NCBI GenBank assembly: GCA_012031965.1 | Contig: JAAUSC010000001.1 | Span: forward strand, 37,931 to 101,930 | Direction: 5' to 3' | Origin: Scytonema sp. RU_4_4 | GTDB taxonomy: Bacteria > Cyanobacteriota > Cyanobacteriia > Cyanobacteriales > Nostocaceae | Length of the DNA stretch: 64,000 bases | Part shown: piece by piece, positions 55,180 through 62,177 of the stretch | Layout of the letters: every line of letters starts with the position of its first letter | Numbering within the stretch: the stretch's first letter is position 1 | Position numbers and translations under genes: made by a program | Notes under the pieces: model-generated | Databases searched by the model: none | Told to the model about the DNA's origin: nothing | Seen by the model: the letters and a program-made list of their open reading frames with translations, nothing else

Positions 55180-55209
55180 GTAGGGTGAGTATTGCAATGC
55201 TCACCCTAC
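55180..55209. terminator. Second hairpin between converging genes
   Basis: gtagggtgagtat (55180-55192) pairs with atgctcaccctac (55197-55209) with one G-T pair. The gtagggtg stem is also used in the MITE-like element at 1053-1119, so it may be a dispersed repeat. It lies 18 bp from the stop of the minus-strand gene. Confidence 0.6.
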
Positions 55210-55227
55210 ACTATAGCGGTAGGTACT

Positions 55228-56028
55228 TCACTTTTTAGCAGTCCCGCTAATTTTGGGATCTAATACGAGTTCTGAACCGGATTCGTTGACATGATACGTC
55301 CAAGATTGTCTGTCAACTTGTACAACAACTTCCCAGCCTTTAACAGGGTTATATTCTTTGGTGCAAATTTCGCCAAATTTGAATTCGCAGGGATTACCAA
55401 AGGTTTTGGGTGTCACTTTGGTAATTTTTAAGTCAGCAGCTGGTATTTTGGAACGCTTGGAAGCGTCACGCAAAATCGTATCTTCGATTTCTTTTGGTAG
55501 TGCGGTTGGTTGTGATGTACTCACTTTTGGATCTAAAACAATTTGCGAGCCGGATTCGTTGACGTGGTAAGTCCAAGAATTATCTTGCACCCGAACAACC
55601 ACTTCCCAACCTTTAATGGGGTTAAATTCCCTAGTACAAACTTCTCCAAATTTAAAGACGCAGGGATTGCTGAAGGTTTGTGTTGTTGTTTGGCTAATCT
55701 GTAATTCACGGATTGCTACACCAGAACGTTTGGAAGCATCGCGCAGAACTACATTTGCTATGCGTCTTGGCAGGACGTTTGAGTTTTGGTTTGTGGTTTG
55801 GGATATTTGAATTCTACTGTAGCTTGAGTTCTGGTTTGTGGTTTGGGATATTTGAATACTGCTGTGGCTGTTTTGTATCTGTTCTTCCTCACTAGCAACA
55901 GCAGAGTTGTTTCCAACAACTCCGAGTCCACTTGATAGCAGGCTTGTTAAGGTTAGAGTCAACAAAACTCCCTTAGAGGACTTGAGGGTTTTGTTGAGTG
56001 TAGGATATAGTTTGTTTATGTTTTTCAT
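55228..56028 (-). CDS. Secreted protein with two repeats of an unrecognised ~75-aa domain
   Basis: This ~266-aa protein has a signal peptide (MKNINKLYPTLNKT... to NSAVASEE, about residues 1-45), a Ser/Gln/Asn-rich linker with a 15-residue repeat (QISQTTNQNSSYSRI, coded by a 45-bp DNA repeat at 55781-55870), and two copies of a domain (about residues 90-165 and 180-255). Each has LPxxIxxxxLRDASKRS, NPCxFKFGExCTREFNPIKG and GWEVVVxVxxxSWTYHVNES. The two cysteines in each copy (NPC, GEVC/GEIC) may form a disulfide. I do not recognise the family. Confidence 0.65.
   Translation of the reverse strand: MKNINKLYPTLNKTLKSSKGVLLTLTLTSLLSSGLGVVGNNSAVASEEEQIQNSHSSIQISQTTNQNSSYSRIQISQTTNQNSNVLPRRIANVVLRDASKRSGVAIRELQISQTTTQTFSNPCVFKFGEVCTREFNPIKGWEVVVRVQDNSWTYHVNESGSQIVLDPKVSTSQPTALPKEIEDTILRDASKRSKIPAADLKITKVTPKTFGNPCEFKFGEICTKEYNPVKGWEVVVQVDRQSWTYHVNESGSELVLDPKISGTAKK
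55781..55870. repeat. 45-bp tandem repeat (two copies) in coding sequence
   Basis: Starting at gagttttggtttgtggtttg (55781) and gagttctggtttgtggtttg (55826) the same 45 bp recur with few changes and encode a 15-residue repeat in the linker of the secreted protein. Confidence 0.7.
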
Positions 56029-56629
56029 AGAACACCTTGAAGATTGAATTAAGTTAGATCGCGAGTAGGGATTATACCCTTGACTCGGTTTTTGCATACT
56101 TTGGTTTTGCTACAAGAATAAAGACTACAAACTCAGGTTGAGAAGTTTCAGATCATGTGCCGGATTCACAACTGGTTGTCATCGGAATTCTCTATTAACT
56201 TGTGCTTAATATTTAGTCAGAAACGACTGAGCAGGCGTGGTAGAGAGCAGAAGGAAGGAAAAAAAGATAATGGTTTTTTTATTTGTTCTGGTGACGAACT
56301 CATCAATGACAGCTACTTAGAATTCTTTATATCTTAGGAAGAAAAAATAAAAAAAAATTATCTATTGTATCTAGAGTACAACTAGATATAAGCAAATCGT
56401 CACTATAGCGACATTCTCCCATTTAAATACCAGTTAAGCTACCAGTTAAACTTAGTATGACTGGTGTATGAGGTTCGGGGTATTAATATTAGCTATAATA
56501 CTTGCCAATTACTTGCATTTGCTATTGAGTTCGGTTACAGTCAAGGTGAACACCTAGGCAAGGTTCTTGATGAAACGATCAGGAACTAAAACTGGGCGAA
56601 AAGCCGATTAAGACACTCAGGGAGGCAAC
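56029..56629. other. Upstream region of the peptide-oxygenase mini-operon
   Basis: The 600-bp AT-rich stretch holds the promoter of the secreted-protein gene (left) and of the small peptide gene (right). An open frame at 56155-56337 has no features and is not called. The last ~70 bases form a possible structured leader (56563-56586 hairpin) and end with the strong ggagg site. Confidence 0.5.
56563..56586 (+). promoter_or_regulatory. Hairpin in the leader of the small peptide gene
   Basis: gttcttgat (56563-56571) pairs with atcaggaac (56578-56586) with one G-T pair and a 6-nt loop. It lies 44 bp before the start codon and 34 bp before the ribosome-binding site. A role is not shown. Confidence 0.4.
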
Positions 56630-56806
56630 ATGTCAAATCAATTTGAAAAAAATGCTCCAAAACAGTCCCGTTTCAGCAGAATTCAAGTTGAAATCAAAGA
56701 ATTTGCTCCGCAGCAAATCAGTAAAAACACCACTGCTCAGTTAAATACTGACAGTGATGGTGGTGATTTAAATACTGATGCTGATGGAAGTGATTTGAGC
56801 AACTAA
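56630..56806 (+). CDS. 58-aa peptide with tandem acidic repeats; RiPP-precursor-like
   Basis: ATG at 56630 follows a near-perfect ribosome-binding site (ggagg at 56621-56625). The N-terminal ~37 residues are charged and helical (MSNQFEKNAPKQSRFSRIQV, EIKEFAPQQISKNTTAQ). The C-terminus is LNTDSDGGD-LNTDADGSD-LSN, two 9-residue repeats encoded by a 27-bp DNA repeat (56741-56794). A leader plus repeated small core next to modifying-type enzymes is the layout of a ribosomal modified peptide. The alternative is a calcium-loop peptide, because N/D-x-D-x-D-G with an acidic residue 12 on matches EF-hand/dockerin spacing. There is no signal peptide or cysteine. I do not recognise the family. Confidence 0.75.
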   Translation: MSNQFEKNAPKQSRFSRIQVEIKEFAPQQISKNTTAQLNTDSDGGDLNTDADGSDLSN

Positions 56807-56837
56807 TAGTTGCTAATTATCCTATTACACTTAGACA

Positions 56838-56882
56838 CTAAGGAGTAGGGGATACTATAAGACGACCCTTACTCCTAGTTAA
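56838..56882 (+). terminator. Hairpin between the peptide gene and the oxygenase gene
   Basis: ctaaggagtaggg (56838-56850) pairs with cccttactcctag (56866-56878) with small bulges, and a T-rich run follows to 56899. Placed after a small peptide gene, it would let part of the transcripts stop and so give more peptide than enzyme. Confidence 0.6.
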
Positions 56883-56926
56883 TTTTAATTAGTTTTTTTG
56901 ATATTAAATTGAGAATTTTTAGCAAT

Positions 56927-58084
56927 ATGCTGGCATTTAGGGATATACTAAGACCATATAGTATTGAAGAATTCTTAAAAAAGAATTGGACAAGCAAAGC
57001 AGTGTTTATTTCTAGTGGAGAACAAAATAAATTTGCTCACCTGTTTTCTTGGGAAAAACTCACATATCTTTTGAACTTTCATCAGTTCAAATACCCTGAC
57101 TTCCGTTTCGCATTAGATGAACAAGTCTTGGATGAAAGTGCAAATACTAATATCATCCAGCGATGCCAAGAAGGTGCAACTCTCATCCTTAACGGGGTAC
57201 ATAAACTGATGCCAGAACTGGCTGCTTTTGCCTCGGCAATAAAATATAATTTGGGCTATGGTGTGCAAATCAATGCCTACTGTTCTTGGCCTAACAAACA
57301 AGGATTTTCTTCCCACTACGACACCCATGAAGTCTTCATTTTACAAATAGATGGTACAAAGCAATGGTATGTATTTCCTGACACGATTAAGTATCCTTTA
57401 CCTGAACAGAAATCATCTTCTTTCTCGCCTCCAGAAGGAGAACCTTATTTAACTTGCGCTCTTAAACCTGGAGATGTTCTTTATATTCCTCGTGGTCATT
57501 GGCACTATGCGGTTGCTCTTGATGAACCATCACTGCACCTAACTTTAGGGGTGCATTGCCAAACGGGCGTTGACTTTCTAGAATGGTTAGTTAACGAACT
57601 GCGCCAGCAGGAAGAATGGCGCAAAAGTATGCCATTACGTGTAGAGACAGCGGCTGTAGAGAGCTATGTAGATAGCTTAATTGAACAATTAAGTAAACAT
57701 ATTGTTCATAGCAATATTTCTGATGATTATATCAGTTATCTCGATAGCTTAGGCAAAGCGATCCCTCGCTACTCTTTACCTTATCAAGCAGGGTTTAATA
57801 TATTTGAGCAAGGGACGCAAACCAAGTTCAAAAGTGCCAAGTTTCAGCGATTTAAAATGACCGATCTGCCAGATGGCAGTGGCTACAAAATTGTAGTAGC
57901 TGGTAAAGAAGTATCTCTCAAAGGGGTACCTATCTCTCTTGTGGAAAATTTATTCACTGGAGATATTTTTACAGGAAATGATGTCATCAATTGGTTACCA
58001 GGTTATGATTGGGAAATTGATATTGTTCCTCTTTTATTTCGTTTGGTCACTGAAGGCATCATTTTTGTTCATCCCTCTGTGTAA
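56927..58084 (+). CDS. JmjC/cupin Fe(II)/2-oxoglutarate-dependent oxygenase
   Basis: This ~385-aa protein has a JmjC domain with the iron triad H-x-D in SSHYDTHEVF (His130, Asp132) and the distal His in LYIPRGHWHYA (His193); FILQIDGTKQWYVF is the typical strand between them. The C-terminal ~150 residues end in a winged-helix-like segment, as in ribosomal oxygenases (YcfD, NO66/MINA type) that hydroxylate Arg or His of ribosomal proteins. I chose the ATG at 56927; a TTG at 56909 is possible. Its position right after the small acidic peptide gene suggests that the peptide is its substrate, for instance by Asp/Asn hydroxylation (inference). Confidence 0.85.
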   Translation: MLAFRDILRPYSIEEFLKKNWTSKAVFISSGEQNKFAHLFSWEKLTYLLNFHQFKYPDFRFALDEQVLDESANTNIIQRCQEGATLILNGVHKLMPELAAFASAIKYNLGYGVQINAYCSWPNKQGFSSHYDTHEVFILQIDGTKQWYVFPDTIKYPLPEQKSSSFSPPEGEPYLTCALKPGDVLYIPRGHWHYAVALDEPSLHLTLGVHCQTGVDFLEWLVNELRQQEEWRKSMPLRVETAAVESYVDSLIEQLSKHIVHSNISDDYISYLDSLGKAIPRYSLPYQAGFNIFEQGTQTKFKSAKFQRFKMTDLPDGSGYKIVVAGKEVSLKGVPISLVENLFTGDIFTGNDVINWLPGYDWEIDIVPLLFRLVTEGIIFVHPSV

Positions 58085-58126
58085 TATCCTCATTACTCTC
58101 ACACAAAAAACAATCATTACGAATCA

Positions 58127-59104
58127 ATGAAGACTTTCTTTTGTTCCGATAATTCACGACAATTAGGAGAAGATATTATTGGCAGTGCCACCAATAATCA
58201 AACTTACATATTGATTGAGTGTAGCACTCCCTGGACAGCAGAAGCCTTTCATTCTAGGTGGGTTCCAGAGAATTTGAGGCTCTTAGTTGAAAAGTGTAAA
58301 TCGAGTAAAATCCCGGTAAGATTCCTCTTGATTGCTAATAATTTATCACACAAGGTAGACAGTACAACCCTATTGATTTATCAGAAAAAAGAGGGACTTA
58401 GCAACGGATACCGCAAACAAGAATTTCATCTAGCACATATTGAGCAAGCAGCAGGGGTTGTCAGAAAATGGTTATCGGGTCAATCTAGTCATTATGAAGT
58501 GAAAACGAGTGCAACCAGAGATATCTTAGTGTGTACCCACGGTAGCCATGATCTTTGCTGTGCTAAGTATGGTAATCCCTTTTATAGCCAAGCTGTAGCG
58601 ATGTCTGATCATTTGTGCTTGGACAATGTTCGGATTTGGAAATCAAGTCACTTTGGTGGACATCGATTTGCACCAACAATCATAGACTTGCCAGAAGGAA
58701 GATTCTATGGTGCTCTTGAGCAAGATTCATTTAGGTCAATTTTGACGCGAACTGGCGATATCAACTGCTTGAATAAAGTCTATCGAGGTTGGGGAATTCT
58801 GCCAAATTCTATTCAGGTTTTGGAAAGAGAACTCATTCTCCACCACGGATGGGATTGGTTTCATTACAAAATCGCAGGTAGAATCCTTGAGCAAAGTTCA
58901 GATCAGAATACAGTTTTGGCTGAACTAGCTGTTGAAAAATCTGATTGTTCTCTTCAGACTTACCAAGCTAAACTTGTTAAAAATAACAGTAAGACTCTTC
59001 AGATGCGGGGTTCTTGCAATGCCAAGAAAGAGTCGTTGTTCGTTAAATATTCTGTAGCTAGTCTGTCGCTTTTTTCTGAAACTGCTGTGGCTTGTAGTGC
59101 ATAA
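58127..59104 (+). CDS. Sucrase/ferredoxin-like thioredoxin-fold [2Fe-2S] protein
   Basis: This 325-aa protein matches the Suc_Fer-like family. CTHGSHDLCCAKYGNP (Cys136, Cys144, Cys145) and SSHFGGHRFAPT (about residues 173-184, with His ligands) are the two signature blocks of the thioredoxin-like [2Fe-2S] fold. The N-terminus has ILIECSTPWTAEAFHSRWVP, also typical. It probably carries electrons; with the oxygenase gene 43 bp upstream it may serve the same pathway (inference). The 3' end overlaps the converging GNAT gene's remnant by about 47 bp. Confidence 0.8.
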   Translation: MKTFFCSDNSRQLGEDIIGSATNNQTYILIECSTPWTAEAFHSRWVPENLRLLVEKCKSSKIPVRFLLIANNLSHKVDSTTLLIYQKKEGLSNGYRKQEFHLAHIEQAAGVVRKWLSGQSSHYEVKTSATRDILVCTHGSHDLCCAKYGNPFYSQAVAMSDHLCLDNVRIWKSSHFGGHRFAPTIIDLPEGRFYGALEQDSFRSILTRTGDINCLNKVYRGWGILPNSIQVLERELILHHGWDWFHYKIAGRILEQSSDQNTVLAELAVEKSDCSLQTYQAKLVKNNSKTLQMRGSCNAKKESLFVKYSVASLSLFSETAVACSA

Positions 59105-59518
59105 AAACATGACTCATATCCAGATAATCAAATGGTTCCCCTTCCTCGCAGAATCCTAGTCGCTTGTAAAAGTTGATAGCGTGAATTCGTGACATTAATC
59201 TCAAAGTCTTGAGATTTTTTCCTGAGCGACTTCTATCAATTTTTCCATCAGTTTTGTACCGATACCTTGATAGCGAAACTCAGGTAGCACGGCGAGATAG
59301 GCAATACTTCCCAACTCTTTTGATAGTAAGCGTAGTCTAGCTGAACCAATGACTTTATGATTACAAACAGCAACTAGATGAAAAGCGCTATCTTCATGCT
59401 TGTCTTTTTCTGTTCCTCTGTCCATTCCTAAGGGTGCTCTCAGAACAAGCCACCTTTGGTGGAACATATCATCTAGTTCTTGTTTATCTTTGACGGGACG
59501 CACCTCGATGTTTTGCAT
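59058..59518 (-). pseudogene. GNAT acetyltransferase gene, frameshifted
   Basis: The first ~106 residues (MQNIEVRPVKDKQELDDMFH to LMEKLIEVAQEK) form a GNAT domain with the acetyl-CoA loop FRYQGIGTKLMEKL. The frame then stops at 59201 (ISRL). If the A-run on this strand (T-run 59215-59220) had seven instead of six bases, the frame would go on as NLKTLRLMSRIHAINFYKRL, then GFCEEGEPFDYLDM, and stop at 59058: a normal GNAT C-terminus. It is thus one gene with a one-base loss. The ATG at 59518 is preferred; an octamer repeat precedes it. Confidence 0.75.
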
Positions 59519-59539
59519 TGAAATCTTCACAAGAAACAC

Positions 59540-59563
59540 AGGGGTGTAGGGGTGTAGGGGTGT
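59540..59563. repeat. aggggtgt octamer repeat
   Basis: Three copies of aggggtgt lie between the GNAT and UvrD-like genes. Confidence 0.7.
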
Positions 59564-59591
59564 TTGTTTCATAGCAACCGTCATTGGATTA

Positions 59592-62042
59592 TCAACTGTT
59601 GTCGAGGGAATTGAGTTCAGGATTTGTTGCTACAGTAACTATGTTTTTAGGAAACTGGCGTTTGAGTGCTGGAAACACAGGACAAGGTGTTTGCTCTTGT
59701 AAATTTTCTGGTTTACTCCAGGTAAATGGAGCTTTCTTCGCCGCAGACATCCATAACAGGCGCTTTGCTCGTGTCATAGCAACGTAGAGTAAGCGGTATT
59801 CTTCCGCTGTTTTGAGGTGTTTTGCTTGTTCCCAAGCTGCGGTGATGCTGGGTAAGGTAGATTGACCGTGGAGAGCAGCACGAATTTGGGCGCGGGCAAC
59901 TTCTGATAAAGTAAAGTCACCCAAAAACTGGCTTTGAGGAGGAATCCAAAATCTGCCAGGAATTAAATTTTCATGCAGAAAGGGCATAAAAACATAGTCC
60001 CAATCCAGCCCTTTTGCTTTATGCATGGTGATAATTGTCAGTTGACCGTTACGGGTGTATCGTTTTTCTAAGTCTTCTGTTTCCACAGGTTCAAACCGTT
60101 CGGAACTGACGATTTCACTCAATGCATTCAGCATCGCCCCCATTGAAGTATTGCCAGCTATTTGCTGGATGACTCTTTCTGCTAATTTGTCCGCTGTTGC
60201 TAGTTCTGCTTGCTCATAGTTGAGTGTTAGGGCTATGAATGAAATTAACTGATACAGGGGCAGTTCTAAACGGGCACGAAGTAAACTTCGACACAGGTGA
60301 GCAGCTTTTTGCACTGGTTCTTGTTGTGGTGAAGCTAAAGGACCAGGATACAAAAATGCTTCGGGTAAAGTCGCGAGGGCGTTGAGGTCTTGCGTTGGAA
60401 TCAATCGCCGCTGTACAAGAACTTCTAATGCCCTTTTGAGGTTGTCGGGAGAGTGGGGGCGATCGCAAAATTGTAGAAGTGCCAAAATTTCTTCAGGTAC
60501 ATGAGAATGGCGATCGCGCTCCCCCACGTCGTACAGAGGAATTTCATGCTCCTTACATACTGAGGTCAGCGCTTCTGTCAACCACCGTCCCTGACGGTTT
60601 TCCCGCACTAAAATAGCTGCACTGACTGTGTTTGGCTCTTGAGAGAATAGCTCTACAATCCTCTGGGACAGCAATTCGACTGTGTGATGAATATCACGCG
60701 GCGTGTACAGTTCCAGTCCTGGTCCCACAGCTTGCGGATTGACATCATCTTCACGGTGATTAGGTTCAACAGGGCGAATTCTTTGGAAACGAAACGGTAA
60801 TGGGGCGATTGGGAGATTGGAAGTGAGGGAAGATGGGGAAGTGGAGGAAGTCTTTTCTCCCCCGACTCCTCCTTGTCCCCTTGTCCCCTTGTCCCCTTGT
60901 CCCGTTTTCATATAAAGACTATTTACCCATTCCAAGACAAAGTTAGCGGCGTCGATGATAATTTTCGTACTGCGACCTGCTTGATCCATTGTGACTAATC
61001 GTTGCTGGGCGTCGCACTCTTTACAGAATTGCCGAAAATAAATCGGATCGGCTGGGGTAAAGGTTGAGTTAATCGCTTGGTTGGGATCGCCAACGCGAAT
61101 CATATTTGGTGGTTCGTCAGGGTTGTCAGCGTCAGTGGCGAGAATTGTTAATAGCTTTGTTTGCAAGGGGCTAGAATCTTGTGCTTCGTCTTCAAAGACA
61201 GCGAAAACTTGATTTTGCTCGATTCTTCGGGCGTTTTTGTTTTCTAAAACGCGCAGGGCGGCTAAAATCATGTCGTCGTAGTCGATGAAGTCACGCGAAC
61301 GCATTAAATTTTGATATTGCTCGTACAACCCAGCCGCGATACTTAAGATTTCATATTCGTCTGTGGTTTGTTTGCTTAATTCACGCAAATCTTCCGGTAA
61401 TAAACCAGAACTTTTTGCCTCATGAATCACTATAGTTGCCAATTCTGGCAAGACTTCTGTCCTTAATACCGATTGTCGTCGCAGTCTTTCTGTTTCTTCT
61501 CCGTCAAATTGAATACCTTCTAGTAACCGAGAATAGCGAGCATTATGATTGACAATCCATTGCTCGACAGCAGTCCGAATGAATCGGTGACTTTGATTTG
61601 GGGTAATTAAAGTGACATTATTTAATTCTAAACCTGAGAAATCAGGATAGCGGCTGGCTATGTTCAATGCAAGACCATGTAGCGTATTGACAACAAAGCC
61701 AGTTTGGGGTAAAGATAATTGCTTTAAGTATTCGCGGATTTTGAGTTTAATATTAGCAGCAGCTGAGCGAGTAAAAGTGACAACAATAAGTTGACGACGA
61801 ATGTTTCGACCGAGTTGAGCAGATTGTTCATACTGACCGGCGATCGCAATTGCAGCAGCAGCAGCCATTCCTGTGGATTTACCTGCACCAGGAACCGCTG
61901 AAACAGCCAGTGAACCGGATTCCCAGTCAGCCATATGCTGCTGTCCTTGACGGAGAGTATTACGGATATTTGCTATACCAGTCTCTCGCAGGGAAGACAC
62001 AGGTAATGTAGATAGTTCTATGGATTGAGATTTTTGAGGCAC
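59592..62042 (-). CDS. UvrD/Rep family ATP-dependent DNA helicase
   Basis: This 816-aa superfamily 1 helicase has Walker A in VSAVPGAGKS (about residues 46-56), motif Ia VTFTRSAAANIKLKI, Walker B VFEDEAQDSS, motif III VGDPNQAI, motif V TIITMHKAKGLDWDYVFMP and motif VI LLYVAMTRAKRLLWM. The role is probably DNA repair or restart. A low-complexity piece (about residues 380-416, GQGDKGTRGQGGVGG then Ser/Thr/Pro) is encoded by a purine/pyrimidine repeat (60797-60905) like the one in the glycosyltransferase at 2578. It is divergent from the second glycosyltransferase gene. Confidence 0.9.
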   Translation of the reverse strand: MPQKSQSIELSTLPVSSLRETGIANIRNTLRQGQQHMADWESGSLAVSAVPGAGKSTGMAAAAAIAIAGQYEQSAQLGRNIRRQLIVVTFTRSAAANIKLKIREYLKQLSLPQTGFVVNTLHGLALNIASRYPDFSGLELNNVTLITPNQSHRFIRTAVEQWIVNHNARYSRLLEGIQFDGEETERLRRQSVLRTEVLPELATIVIHEAKSSGLLPEDLRELSKQTTDEYEILSIAAGLYEQYQNLMRSRDFIDYDDMILAALRVLENKNARRIEQNQVFAVFEDEAQDSSPLQTKLLTILATDADNPDEPPNMIRVGDPNQAINSTFTPADPIYFRQFCKECDAQQRLVTMDQAGRSTKIIIDAANFVLEWVNSLYMKTGQGDKGTRGQGGVGGEKTSSTSPSSLTSNLPIAPLPFRFQRIRPVEPNHREDDVNPQAVGPGLELYTPRDIHHTVELLSQRIVELFSQEPNTVSAAILVRENRQGRWLTEALTSVCKEHEIPLYDVGERDRHSHVPEEILALLQFCDRPHSPDNLKRALEVLVQRRLIPTQDLNALATLPEAFLYPGPLASPQQEPVQKAAHLCRSLLRARLELPLYQLISFIALTLNYEQAELATADKLAERVIQQIAGNTSMGAMLNALSEIVSSERFEPVETEDLEKRYTRNGQLTIITMHKAKGLDWDYVFMPFLHENLIPGRFWIPPQSQFLGDFTLSEVARAQIRAALHGQSTLPSITAAWEQAKHLKTAEEYRLLYVAMTRAKRLLWMSAAKKAPFTWSKPENLQEQTPCPVFPALKRQFPKNIVTVATNPELNSLDNS
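60797..60905. repeat. Polypurine/polypyrimidine STRR-type repeat inside the UvrD-like gene
   Basis: ccccttgt repeats four times at about 60872-60904, preceded by a purine-rich arm (ggggaagtggaggaag) that can fold back on it. On the coding strand it reads ggacaagggg repeats, then purines, then pyrimidines, the same order as at 3291-3412. Confidence 0.7.
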
Positions 62043-62088
62043 TGATTTATAAAATGAGCGTCTTAACCTAATAAGATTTTAGATTTTG

Positions 62089-62162
62089 AACCGCAGATGG
62101 ACGAGCTTTGGACGCAGATAATGTTTAGATTTTTATCTGCGTGCATTGGAGCATCTGCGGTT
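62089..62162. repeat. Nested double inverted repeat (aaccgcagatg)
   Basis: aaccgcagatg (62089-62099) pairs perfectly with catctgcggtt (62152-62162); inside, acgcagata (62112-62120) pairs with tatctgcgt (62134-62142). It is non-coding, just upstream of the glycosyltransferase start, and looks like a dispersed repeat. Confidence 0.65.
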
Positions 62163-62177
62163 GTAATTTTAGAAAGA

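Noticed and set aside
56155..56337. 60-codon open frame upstream of the small peptide gene
   Set aside because: No ribosome-binding site, odd composition and no recognisable features.
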